Source of the DNA: Proteus hauseri ATCC 700826
GTDB taxonomy: Bacteria; Pseudomonadota; Gammaproteobacteria; Enterobacterales; Enterobacteriaceae
Assembly: GCF_001654965.1 (NCBI RefSeq)
Contig: NZ_LXEV01000007.1
Coordinates: 1 to 64,000 of the forward strand
Length of the DNA stretch: 64,000 nt
Direction: 5' to 3'
This document shows, piece after piece, positions 40,439 to 51,881 of the stretch. Position 1 is the first letter of the stretch. Each line of letters begins with the position of its first letter. The position numbers were made by a program, and so were the translations under genes. The notes under the pieces are model-generated. The model was not told where the DNA came from and ran no database searches. It saw only the letters and a program-made list of their open reading frames with translations.

Positions 40439-41542
40439 ATGAAGATCGGATTAATTGATGTCACAATCACAATGTCTTATGGCGGGATCCAAACAGCAGT
40501 ATGGGAACTGGCAAAGCAATTGCATGATGCAGGACATGAAGTTCATCTTTATGGTGGAAATGGTGATATTCGACAAAATTTAGCTGGACGCCAAATACAG
40601 ATCCACACTTATCCTTATACTCCCAGAGATAAAGTGATTGATTTAGGTGGACGCTTTCGGCGAATTGTTGAACGCTATACCTTTGCCCGACATGCTAAAA
40701 AAGATGTTATTAATCAGAAATTTGATTGGGTTATTTTAACCAAACCGTTTGATTTTTTCTGGCCATCATTAATGCCTAAATCATCTTCTACACGATTTTG
40801 TTATATGAGTGGTGGAACCAGTTTCTTTAAAGGTGACCGTCGCTTAGGGAAAAATATTTCAGCTTGGGTGGCTTGTAGTCATTTTAATGCGTGGCAGATA
40901 CAGCACCATTTTAAGCAGTTTCCTCAAGTGATTTACAATGGTGTTGATCTTGAAAAGTTTAAACCAATGACAACATCTTTACGTCAGCAATTAAATATCA
41001 GTGATAATACTTTTTTATTAGCATTTGCTGGGCGACTGGTTGGCTGGAAAGGATTAAGTGTTGCGATAGATGCAATAAGCCTTTTGAAGAACGATGATGT
41101 AAAACTTCTGATAGTGGGTGCTGGCGAGGATCTTGAGCGATTAAAGAAAAAAGCCTTCACAAAAGGAGTATCAGAACAGGTTATCTTTCATGAGCCTGTT
41201 GAGCATGGTGAGCTTCCTGCATTTTATGCAACTTGTGATGCAGGTATTTTTCCAAGTGTGGGTGATGAGGCGTTTGGTATTACTATCGCTGAAGCTATGG
41301 CTTGTGGAAAGCCCGTCATTGCCAGTCATATTGGTGGCATTCCAGAAGTTGTCGGTAATGAAGAAACCGCGGGTTTGCTAGTGACTCCCGGTGATGCACA
41401 ATCTATTGTTACAGCAATTAATCATCTTCGTGAACTACCCGATAGAGGAAAGGAAATGGGAGAAAATGCACGTTTACGTATTGAATCTCGTTATACTTGG
41501 CAACATTCAGCGCAACGCCTTTTACGAGCATTGACTTTGTAA
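40439..41542 (+). CDS. GT4-family glycosyltransferase (outer-core LPS region)
   Basis: Retaining GT-B glycosyltransferase of 367 residues. The N-terminal GLIDVTITMSYGGIQTAVWE holds the donor-phosphate loop. The second domain has FAGRLVGWKGLSVAIDAI, then the E-x7-E motif in GDEAFGITIAEAMACGKPV (about 277-295). It starts 4 bases after the GT9 gene and ends 2 bases before the next glycosyltransferase, which shows an operon with coupled translation. The donor sugar cannot be read. Confidence 0.8.
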   Translation: MKIGLIDVTITMSYGGIQTAVWELAKQLHDAGHEVHLYGGNGDIRQNLAGRQIQIHTYPYTPRDKVIDLGGRFRRIVERYTFARHAKKDVINQKFDWVILTKPFDFFWPSLMPKSSSTRFCYMSGGTSFFKGDRRLGKNISAWVACSHFNAWQIQHHFKQFPQVIYNGVDLEKFKPMTTSLRQQLNISDNTFLLAFAGRLVGWKGLSVAIDAISLLKNDDVKLLIVGAGEDLERLKKKAFTKGVSEQVIFHEPVEHGELPAFYATCDAGIFPSVGDEAFGITIAEAMACGKPVIASHIGGIPEVVGNEETAGLLVTPGDAQSIVTAINHLRELPDRGKEMGENARLRIESRYTWQHSAQRLLRALTL

Positions 41543-41544
41543 TT

Positions 41545-42711
41545 ATGAAAATAGCCTACCTCGACCCTTATCCTGTGCCCGATTTACGTGTGGCTTCATT
41601 GCAGATTTTGCAAAATGTCGATGCTTTTGCTCGTGCAGGTGCCCAAATGACGCTGGTAACACCCAAAGGGCAATATCGAGATAGTGATATTTTAGGGCGT
41701 TCGATTCACGCTAATGCAAGCTTAGTCTCATTAAGAGATATCAGGCGAAAATGGTATTTCCCATTTAATTCACAAAAACTATTCTCATTACAAATTGCGC
41801 GCTGGTTAAAACAAAATCCAGTTGATGCACTATTTACGCGTAATTTAAAGCTCGCCTGTTATTTGTCTGAAAATCACTCTGATATTCCCCTCTTTTTTGA
41901 AAGCCATGAAATTTTTGCACAATCTTTTGCTGAATCACATTCATTTGAGAAGAAAAAAAATCGCATTAAATATCATAAATTATTGAAGATGGAGAAACAG
42001 GTTTATAGTCAAGCAACAGGTATTTTTGTTCTCACATCACTGCTAAGAGATGATATTTTATCGCAATATCAAGTCACAACACCGATTACTGTTGTAGCCG
42101 ACGGTGTTGATTTACACGCTGTTGCAGATTGTTCGCATGAGGCTAAACCAACAGCAAATAAGCAAACAGAAGTGCTTTATTTAGGTAGTCTGCATAAATG
42201 GAAAGGTATTCCTACCATGATGCGAGCGATGAAATACCTTGATAATGCAAGGCTTAATATTGCGGGTGGAACTTCTGAGCAAATTGCTGGGTTAACGTTA
42301 TTAGCCCGAGAAATGGATGTAAAAGATAAAGTTAACTTTCTGGGTTTTATCGATCCTAAAAAGCGGTTTTTAGCAATAGCCCAACATGATATTTGTGTAT
42401 TGCCACTGACATTAACCAGTATTGGTAGTCGCTATACATCTCCCTTGAAACTATTTGAGTATATGGCTATGAAAAAGCCGGTGGTGATATCAGATTTTCC
42501 TTCAATTCGTGATGTGGTAGATGAAAAAGCTGTCAGTTTTGCTGATAGTGGCGATGCCCAAAGCTTTGCTAAGCAAATTGTACAGTTAAGAGAAAACCCA
42601 CAGCGAGCCGCTGAAAAAGTAGCTCATGCCCGTTCTTTAGTTGAAAACTACTATAACTGGGATAAACGGGCTGAGACGATATTAAAAACAATTGAAAAAT
42701 TAATTAACTAA
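41545..42711 (+). CDS. GT4-like glycosyltransferase (outer-core LPS region)
   Basis: Glycosyltransferase of 388 residues from the ATG at 41545; the longer frame from 41497 overlaps the preceding gene. It starts MKIAYLDPYPVPDLRVASLQ and has the GT4-type second domain LYLGSLHKWKGIPTMMRAMK, then YTSPLKLFEYMAMKKPVVIS. The latter is the shorter form of the nucleotide-sugar motif seen in GT4 enzymes such as those of polysaccharide clusters. Last gene of the rightward block; its stop is 2 bases from the end of the convergent waaL, so both transcripts must end within each other. Confidence 0.78.
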   Translation: MKIAYLDPYPVPDLRVASLQILQNVDAFARAGAQMTLVTPKGQYRDSDILGRSIHANASLVSLRDIRRKWYFPFNSQKLFSLQIARWLKQNPVDALFTRNLKLACYLSENHSDIPLFFESHEIFAQSFAESHSFEKKKNRIKYHKLLKMEKQVYSQATGIFVLTSLLRDDILSQYQVTTPITVVADGVDLHAVADCSHEAKPTANKQTEVLYLGSLHKWKGIPTMMRAMKYLDNARLNIAGGTSEQIAGLTLLAREMDVKDKVNFLGFIDPKKRFLAIAQHDICVLPLTLTSIGSRYTSPLKLFEYMAMKKPVVISDFPSIRDVVDEKAVSFADSGDAQSFAKQIVQLRENPQRAAEKVAHARSLVENYYNWDKRAETILKTIEKLIN

Positions 42712-42713
42712 TA

Positions 42714-43973
42714 TTAGCTCTGCTGCTTTTCATTCGATGATGCGTTATTTAGTAATGAGTAACGCAGTGCAAGCATTAATCCCACTAAAATGCCTACCTG
42801 ATTAATATAGGCATTCTCAAATAATCCCCGTAAGACGTACATACCTAAAAATGACATCAATAAAACCAACGCCGCTTGGCGAATAACACCTTGGTTTTTT
42901 CTCATTAATTGAATGCCTTGCACGATAACTGAAGAGCAAAAATAGAGAATACTCAATAATCCCAATATTCCACCAGCAAACCAGAATGCTAAAAAGCTAT
43001 TATGAGGGCCAATAGACGTTTTAAATACCCAATTTTTATGGTCTTTAACACGTTCATTATAAACTTTATGATAAAGCTGATTACCGTAACCATAGCCTTT
43101 AAAGGGACTTTCTAAAATAAGGTCAAATGCAGAGCCTTGGGTGCCATTATCAAAACGCAGTCCGCTATTGGTTTGGGTTAATTTGTATTGAAGTTTTTTA
43201 TTGAAGAATTGGTTGGCTGGCATTTGAGTTGCACCAATAAATAAAAGAGAGCAAATCACGATACCGACAATCATTAGCAGCCATTGGCGGTTAATAATCA
43301 GAATAAGAATTGTACTTAATGCTAATGCAACCCATGCGCCTCTGGCTAATGTTCCTAACATTAAGAATAAAAACAAAATTCCAGACGATGCTAATAAAAA
43401 CCAGTTGATTAAGTTATGGTGTTTTTTTAATGCCCAACAACTAAGAATAATAGGAAAGAAAAATAATAACCCATAGGAAATTTCTCTATGATCCAATTGG
43501 CTTTTTACCGTAAAAGGCCAAATACCTTTTTGATATTCCAAATAATACTGCACCAACTCTTTTGCCATAATAACTAACAATCCAATAGCAAAAGCAATCA
43601 TCACCATTTTTGCAATATCAACGGGCTTTTCTTTATATAATACGATAGGAAAGGTCACTGCAAATAACAATAATCCATTTAAAATAGGCTTATTAATCTC
43701 TTTTATGCTGATAGTTGGCTCAACGGAAATTGCTATTGACCAACCTATCGCCAGTAATAAAAATAGCAAAGAGAGTGATAGATTATTTTTAAATACTCGG
43801 CAGATAGCACGAAAATCACGTACTAAATACCACAATGCAGTGGCACCAATTAAACCCATCACTATATTTTTATAGCGAGTGATATCGGGTAAGTAGATCA
43901 ATATAATATAAAGCCCAATAATGGATAAATTCCAAAGGGATTTTTTATTATAGTCTTTAAACCACATCATCAT
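42714..43973 (-). CDS. waaL: O-antigen ligase WaaL
   Basis: Integral membrane enzyme that joins undecaprenol-linked O antigen to the outer core at the periplasmic face. About ten to twelve hydrophobic segments and a large periplasmic loop (about 230-320 from the chosen start) are visible, and the loop holds the ligase signature SIGPHNSFLAFWFAGGILG. Sequence between ligases is weakly conserved, so the call rests on topology, this His-containing motif and the LPS context. The frame is open to 44015, but the Met triplet at 43967-43973 has AGGA upstream and suits the N-terminal region. The gene is alone on the minus strand between the outer-core transferases and mutM. Confidence 0.85.
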   Translation of the reverse strand: MMMWFKDYNKKSLWNLSIIGLYIILIYLPDITRYKNIVMGLIGATALWYLVRDFRAICRVFKNNLSLSLLFLLLAIGWSIAISVEPTISIKEINKPILNGLLLFAVTFPIVLYKEKPVDIAKMVMIAFAIGLLVIMAKELVQYYLEYQKGIWPFTVKSQLDHREISYGLLFFFPIILSCWALKKHHNLINWFLLASSGILFLFLMLGTLARGAWVALALSTILILIINRQWLLMIVGIVICSLLFIGATQMPANQFFNKKLQYKLTQTNSGLRFDNGTQGSAFDLILESPFKGYGYGNQLYHKVYNERVKDHKNWVFKTSIGPHNSFLAFWFAGGILGLLSILYFCSSVIVQGIQLMRKNQGVIRQAALVLLMSFLGMYVLRGLFENAYINQVGILVGLMLALRYSLLNNASSNEKQQS

Positions 43974-44069
43974 AATCTGCCGTCTTCCTGAGTTCCTATA
44001 TTGGGTTGCGATCATACAATAAAAATGATGTTATCGCTGTATTTCTCTACTGACAATATGGAGTGACCT

Positions 44070-46144
<2,075 letters not shown>

Positions 46145-46148
<4 letters not shown>

Positions 46149-47422
46149 TGGCTCCGAGGAGGAAGATAAGGAGAAAGTAGCGTCAGTAGGCGTAATAATG
46201 CACCCTGATTTTCATGAAGCACTTCTACGGCATGGCGACCATAATAACGGCGATAGTCTTCATCGTTTAACAGTGAGGCGATAGCGGTTGCCATTGATTC
46301 GCTATCAGTCACAGTAATAAGGCCTTCTGCTTGATCAAGCTTGGCACAAATATTTTTAAAATTAAAAGTATAAGGGCCCATTAATACAGGAATTGCATGT
46401 GCGGCAGCTTCTAGTGGGTTATGTCCACCGCGCTCAACTAAACTTCCCCCTACAAAGGCTAAATCGGCAATGCCATATAACAGCATTAATTCACCCATTG
46501 TATTGCCAATCACAACTTGAGTTTGTGCATCAGGGATCGTATCAGTACTGCGTAGCGTATATTTTAGTCCAGCATCTCGTGTTAGTTGTTCTGCTTTCGG
46601 AAAACGTTCAGGGTGGCGTGGTACTAAAATAAGGAGTAGCTGAGGAAATTGGGACAGTAGCTTTTTGTGAGTTTCTAAAATAATGGTTTCTTCACCTTCG
46701 TGTGTGCTGGTTGCTATCCACACAGGACGATGAGCAGCCCACTGGCGACGTAAAGCAACAGCTCTTGCCGCTAATTCCGGTGTCACTGAAATATCAAACT
46801 TTAAGCTACCAGTAACATGTAAATGAGAGCGTTTTAAGCCTAACTCAATAAAACGTTCACCATCTTCCTGATTTTGCGCTGCAATTAACGTAATTTTTCT
46901 CAGCATGTTTTTGACGAAACTACCTAATTTTTGGTAGCCCGCAGCGGAACGTTCAGATAAACGTGCATTAGCGATAATCAAAGGTATTTTACGCTGATGA
47001 AGTTGAGAAATAAGGTTTGGCCAAAGTTCAGTTTCCATAATGATGACCAGTTTAGGATCAACAGTACGAAGAAAACGATTAACTGAACCCGGTAAATCAT
47101 AGGGAAGGTAGACATGGTAAACGTCATCACCAAAAGCAGAACGCACACGCTCTGAACCTGTTGGTGTCATGGTGGTGACTGTAATAGGTAAGTCAGGGTA
47201 ATGATGACGTAACGCACGAACCAGTGGCACCGCAGCGAGCGTTTCACCGACGGAAACTGAATGTAATAATATACCATGCGCCGCGACTTTGCCTTTGCAA
47301 AAGCCATAGCGTTCTGCCCACCGTTTGCGGTAGGCTGGTGCTTTTCGGCTACGTAACAAAAGACGCAACCAAATCAGAGGTTGAATAAGGTAAAGAAGTA
47401 CCTGATATAAACGCAACAACAT
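46145..47422 (-). CDS. waaA: 3-deoxy-D-manno-octulosonic acid transferase
   Basis: Adds two Kdo residues to lipid IVA, the first step of core assembly, at the cytoplasmic face of the inner membrane. The 425 residues have a membrane anchor at the N-terminus, the catalytic Glu in [15 protein letters not shown] (about 55-69), the [13 protein letters not shown] segment and [20 protein letters not shown] (about 312-331). The length equals E. coli WaaA. Start of the waaA-waaE-coaD set; 82 bases separate it from the wabH-like gene upstream. Confidence 0.97.
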
Positions 47423-47504
47423 GCTATCAAATTCACTTATCTGGACGAAGGCCTATAGTATCACACTGTGTAGAGGAAAGTGTGTAAAAACAACTAGGCT
47501 CGTA

Positions 47505-48608
47505 TTAAGGAATTAAAGCGATATACTGCTTTAAAATATGGTTCAGCTCAAATTTTGCATAGGATGATGGCAATATCTGAGGCGGTGAATAATAAGCAAG
47601 ACGAAGTTTCTCTGCGAGTGAGTCAGCGTTCATCTCAGAAAGGTAGTTGGTTAGCTCATCGGTCATAATCTCACTGACACCACCCGGACAACGTGTACTA
47701 ACAATGGGAGTGCCGCAAATAAGAGACTCAATAAGTACGGTTGGCAGCCCTTCACTATCTGAACTTAATGCAACCACTTTTGCACCTTGAATAGCAGGTA
47801 ATGGATTACAGATAAAGCCTGCCAATATCACTTTTTCAGTCAGATTTAGCTGTTTAATTTGCTGCTCTAATTGTTGTTTAATCGCCGGTGTTCCTTCGCC
47901 TAATAGAATAAGTTGGCAAGGTAAATTAGCTTTAGCAAAAGCGTTGATTAATCGGTCTTGTCTTTTAACTTCATGTAAACGACCTACATGCAAAATATAA
48001 TCTTGCTGATTAAATGCGTTAGGCTGCTTCGCTTTTTGTTGAATTTCTTCGATATTAAAAGGGTTATAAATCGTTTTTAATTGCAGCGCTTGAATACCAA
48101 TTTGATTAATTAAATCTTCTTTTACCGCATTAGAGACACAAACGAGGTTTTTATCTTTATACACTTGCTGGATTTTAGTTTTTTTCAACCAATATGAAAA
48201 ACCTGATTTATTACCAAGGTATGATTGAGAATAAATGCCGTGAATACAGTACCAGACATTACATGTTGCAAGTTGTTTTGAGCGCGAAACAATACGGTCA
48301 GTTTTATGCAAATTAGATAATACGAGCGCAGGGCGCCCCTTTTTTGCAAATAATTGTGTTAACACATTATCAAGAGACTTCGCTCTACGCGATATTTCAG
48401 TTAACTTTCTAAAAATACCCCGATAATTATCATGATCAACAATATAATCAATAAAATCAGGTAATTGATAAGCTAACTTTTCATGTAATGATAATAGTGT
48501 GACTTGATATCCGGCTTGATGAAAACCATCGGCAAGACGTAACGTAACGTTTTCAGCGCCTCCACCGGGTAATCCATCAATAATAAAAAGTATATGCTGT
48601 TGATTCAC
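47505..48608 (-). CDS. wabH: GT4-family core glycosyltransferase (WabH-like)
   Basis: Retaining glycosyltransferase of 367 residues with the start ILFIIDGLPGGGAENVTLRL, a mid-protein ICVSNAV-like segment (LVCVSNAVKEDLINQIGIQ), and the E-x7-E motif SDSEGLPTVLIESLICGTPI. In Klebsiella, WabH adds GlcNAc to the outer core GalA, after which WabN deacetylates it; the start resembles the WabH sequence I recall, and it lies in the same place next to wabG and waaA. It overlaps the wabG-like gene by four bases. The symbol is assigned by context and resemblance and is less sure than the family. Confidence 0.7.
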   Translation of the reverse strand: MNQQHILFIIDGLPGGGAENVTLRLADGFHQAGYQVTLLSLHEKLAYQLPDFIDYIVDHDNYRGIFRKLTEISRRAKSLDNVLTQLFAKKGRPALVLSNLHKTDRIVSRSKQLATCNVWYCIHGIYSQSYLGNKSGFSYWLKKTKIQQVYKDKNLVCVSNAVKEDLINQIGIQALQLKTIYNPFNIEEIQQKAKQPNAFNQQDYILHVGRLHEVKRQDRLINAFAKANLPCQLILLGEGTPAIKQQLEQQIKQLNLTEKVILAGFICNPLPAIQGAKVVALSSDSEGLPTVLIESLICGTPIVSTRCPGGVSEIMTDELTNYLSEMNADSLAEKLRLAYYSPPQILPSSYAKFELNHILKQYIALIP

Positions 48609-49738
48609 AAGGCCAATATCCGTTTATAAAGTGAAATAAGCTCATCCGACAAATGCTGCGGCGTATAAGGGAGGATCGTTTCTCTTGCTGCTGCCGACAT
48701 TTCATACCAAGTTGTTTTTTTAGAAATTGTTATAATTGCATCGGTTAATGCTGAAATGTCTAACGCATCGCAAACAAAGCCATTTTTGCCATTTTCAATA
48801 AATTCGGCACCACCACAACGGGTTGATGTGATAACCGGTAAACCACACGATAATGCCTCAAGAATAACGTTAGGGAAAGGATCATAAAGTGTGGGAAGTA
48901 ATAAAGCATCTGCCATTTGATAAAGAGACAGCGTCTCTTTTTGCATTCCTAAAAAGAAAACTCGCTGACGACAGCCTAATTGATTGGCGAGATCTTCATA
49001 TTTCTTTTGGTTTTTATCAGCCCCTACCACTATTAATATAGCGGATGTGCTCGCGATTGCCGAAATAGCGGCTGCTAATCCTTTTCGCTCAAAACCAGAA
49101 CCGACATAGATAAAACAAGGTGATCCTTGCGGGATATCATACTGTGTTTTTAATGCTGCTTTTTGTGCATCAGTTGCAGGAACAAAAGCATTATGATCAA
49201 TTGCATTATAAATGACAGATATTTTATCGGCAGAAAGTCCGAAGTCCTCAATAATTTCTTGCTTAACCATATGTGAATTGCAGATCACTTGTTTTAATGC
49301 GGGGTCTGCATACATCTGCTTTTCTGCATTCATGACATAACGGTGGTATCTGTCATAAAATAGCCAATGGCCTTTCCAGCGCGGTAATATTCTTTGGCGT
49401 TGTAATAACCAGCGGCGATGAACACCATCACCCGCTCTAAAAATATCACACCCCGCAATGCGCTCATGGCTTTGTACAATATCAAATTGGTTTTCTTGCC
49501 AACAGGCTCTTGCTGCTTTGGCAAAACCTGACTCTCGGCTGATTCGTCCATATTTTTTAGGATTGCATAAATGGATATGCCAATCAGGATCTACATGACC
49601 TTGCCATTCACGAGTAATAACATTTAATTCAAGCTCATCTGTTGATAGCGCATCTAATGCGCGGGCAATAAAACGCTCAGCACCGCCATCAGGTCGATAT
49701 TTTTGTCTAACTATCGCTAATCGTAATGGATGGCTCAT
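48605..49738 (-). CDS. wabG: GT4-family core glycosyltransferase (WabG-like)
   Basis: Retaining glycosyltransferase of 377 residues, related to WaaG. The N-terminal LAIVRQKYRPDGGAERFIAR is characteristic of the WabG/WaaG group, with FRAGDGVHRRWL and the second domain PCFIYVGSGFERKGLAAAIS, then LYDPFPNVILEALSCGLPVI. WabG is the GalA transferase to heptose II in Klebsiella and Proteus. It overlaps the downstream wabH-like gene and the upstream waaQ remnant by four bases each. Confidence 0.8.
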   Translation of the reverse strand: MSHPLRLAIVRQKYRPDGGAERFIARALDALSTDELELNVITREWQGHVDPDWHIHLCNPKKYGRISRESGFAKAARACWQENQFDIVQSHERIAGCDIFRAGDGVHRRWLLQRQRILPRWKGHWLFYDRYHRYVMNAEKQMYADPALKQVICNSHMVKQEIIEDFGLSADKISVIYNAIDHNAFVPATDAQKAALKTQYDIPQGSPCFIYVGSGFERKGLAAAISAIASTSAILIVVGADKNQKKYEDLANQLGCRQRVFFLGMQKETLSLYQMADALLLPTLYDPFPNVILEALSCGLPVITSTRCGGAEFIENGKNGFVCDALDISALTDAIITISKKTTWYEMSAAARETILPYTPQHLSDELISLYKRILAL

Positions 49739-50758
49739 TGAGTTAAATACCTTTTAGCTGCGTGAAAAACGGCATCGACAGGGATTGCAGAAAGATAGCG
49801 CTGTTGCGTATCTGTTTTAATATGGTCTGGGTGTGGGATTTCTGCATAATCTCCTGCCCATATTGTTTCACCTGTGGATTGCCAGGGACGCCAATGTTCT
49901 AGCTTCGATGGCCCAAAAAGTGCAATCAGTGGTGTCTTTAGCGCGGCAGCCATATGCATAGCAACAGAATCAACACCGATAAAGAGCTTAGCGTGATCAA
50001 TAAGCGCGGCTAACTGGGGTAAAGAGGTTTTGCCTGCTAATACAGTAATTTTCTCTTTATTCGGGCCCTGAAGTTAAAACAACAGAATAAGAATTTTGTT
50101 GTAGTTGAGAGATTAATGCTGCCATTTTATCTTCATCCCAACACTTAAAGAACCAACGAGAGGTTGGTTGAATAACAATATAGCCATTATTTATATTTTG
50201 TTTTGTTATTAATTCATCAACCCATTGCTTATCTGCGTCGCTATAGGCCATTGTAACAGTAGAATCGATAGAAATATTAAGTGGCGTTAAGATACTGAGA
50301 TTTTGTTCTACAGTATGTAAGTGTTCATGATTTGTCGTTGGTATGATTACATTATGGCATTTCGCCCAAAATTTACTTCCTTTGCGCTTTTCAAACTCAA
50401 ATCCTAAACGCATTGGCGCCTTAGTCAGGTAGGCAAAAATGGCTGCTTTCCATTGATCAGCAAGGTCAACCACTAAATCATAGTGCTGTTTTTGTAGAGA
50501 ACGTCCCAGTTGCCACTCTTTTTTAATTCGAGTGAATTTTCCTTGATGTTTCCAGTTTCTATCAAGATAAAAAATATTATTTATTAATGGATTATCTTGA
50601 AGTATAGGCTGTGTTTCTTTATACAATAAAACATCAATCGTCGCATTGGGATATGCAGATTTTAATGACTGAATGACAGGCGTTGTCAGCAACATATCCC
50701 CATGATGTTGGAGCTTGATAACAAGTATTTTGTTAAATGATTGATTTGGTTTATTCAT
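49735..50758 (-). pseudogene. waaQ: Broken heptosyltransferase III gene waaQ (frameshift with deletion)
   Basis: WaaQ adds heptose III to the inner core. The N-terminal part (ATG at 50758, MNKPNQSFNKILVIKLQHHG) is complete and runs to SYSVVLTSGPE, followed immediately by TAA. The remaining part continues in another frame as NKEKITVLAGKTSLPQLAAL, IGVDSVAMHMAAALKTPLIA and on to YLTQ at 49735. Against E. coli WaaQ about 14 residues between the GP and LAGKT motifs are missing, so the lesion appears to be a deletion of some 40 bases that also shifts the frame near 50072-50076, not just one extra base. The product lacks the ADP-heptose-binding C-terminal domain and should be inactive. Its stop still overlaps the wabG start (ATGA), so expression of wabG may suffer polarity. 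Confidence 0.85.
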
Positions 50759-50917
50759 AATTACTTTAGCTTCAGTAAGATGTCTTATTGTAAACAAATC
50801 GGCGAAATGCATCTACTAAACCCGATTTATATTGATTGAATTGATGTTTTCTACTGCGTACCATAGTGCCCAAGTATAATTAGATCAGCCTATTATCCAT
50901 TAATTGGCGGGGTATGC

Positions 50918-51880
50918 ATGAAAAAACCAGCATTTATTATCACATTAGATACCGAAGGCGATAATCTTTGGGAAAATGATAGCGAAATCACCACAAAAAA
51001 TACGCATTTTTTACCCCGATTTCAGCAACTCTGTGAGCGCTTTAATTTTAAACCTGTTTGGCTGACAAATTATGAAATGGTAATGGATAACGCTTATATC
51101 GAATTTGCCAAAGATGTGATTACTCGTAATACTGGCGAAATTGGTATGCATTTACATGCATGGAATAGCCCTCCTTTAGTTGCTTTAACCGCAGATGATT
51201 TACGTTATCAGCCTTATTTGATTGAATATCCAGAAAATCAGATGCGAGAAAAAATCGCGCTGATGACGAATTTGTTGGAAGATAAACTCCAAACTAAGAT
51301 GTTAAGCCACCGTTCTGGTCGATGGGCATTTAATGAAATTTACGCTCGTCTATTAGTTGAGTTTGGCTACCAAGTAGATTGTTCTGTGACACCAAAAGTT
51401 GACTGGCGTTTTACGAAGGGAGATCCAGCACAAGCTGGTGGTACAAATTATACTCATTTCCCAAGTCATGCCTATTTCATTGATTTGCAAAATATTAGTA
51501 AAGAGGGCGACTCATCTTTGCTTGAAGTACCAATGAGCATTCAATATAAGCATTCTTCATTGATGAATAAAATTAAGCAAAGCTATGATAAATGTAGAGG
51601 TAAGCAGCGCGCACCTTCTGTAAATTGGCTGCGTCCTAAAGGTGGAAATGCACAGCAAATGATTGAAGTGGCTAAAAAATCATTAGCACAAGGTCATGAT
51701 CATATCGAATTCATGCTGCATTCATCTGAGTTTATGCCGGGTGGTAGTCCAACATTTAGAACAGAAAAAGATATTGAAGGGCTATATGCTGATTTGGAAG
51801 TATTATTTAGTTTCTTGAGCGACAAGGTACAAGGAATGACATTAGCAGAATATTATCAAAGTAAAGTACAGGCAAAATAA
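50918..51880 (+). CDS. wabN: LPS core polysaccharide deacetylase (WabN-like)
   Basis: Cytoplasmic carbohydrate esterase that, in Klebsiella, deacetylates the GlcNAc laid down by WabH to give glucosamine in the outer core. The 320 residues begin KPAFIITLDTEGDNLWENDS, with the metal-binding TLDTEGD motif and a HLHAWN segment (about 88-93) which supplies metal-binding histidines, and a further SHRSGRWAFN. The genomic position among core genes and the resemblance to the WabN I remember support this. It is divergent from the waaQ remnant and followed after 1 base by the GT9 gene, so both are probably cotranscribed. Confidence 0.8.
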   Translation: MKKPAFIITLDTEGDNLWENDSEITTKNTHFLPRFQQLCERFNFKPVWLTNYEMVMDNAYIEFAKDVITRNTGEIGMHLHAWNSPPLVALTADDLRYQPYLIEYPENQMREKIALMTNLLEDKLQTKMLSHRSGRWAFNEIYARLLVEFGYQVDCSVTPKVDWRFTKGDPAQAGGTNYTHFPSHAYFIDLQNISKEGDSSLLEVPMSIQYKHSSLMNKIKQSYDKCRGKQRAPSVNWLRPKGGNAQQMIEVAKKSLAQGHDHIEFMLHSSEFMPGGSPTFRTEKDIEGLYADLEVLFSFLSDKVQGMTLAEYYQSKVQAK

Positions 51881-51881
51881 A

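Noticed and set aside
50057-50812. Intact 251-residue heptosyltransferase
   Set aside because: The C-terminal ADP-heptose-binding half continues in another frame downstream, so this is only the front part of broken waaQ.
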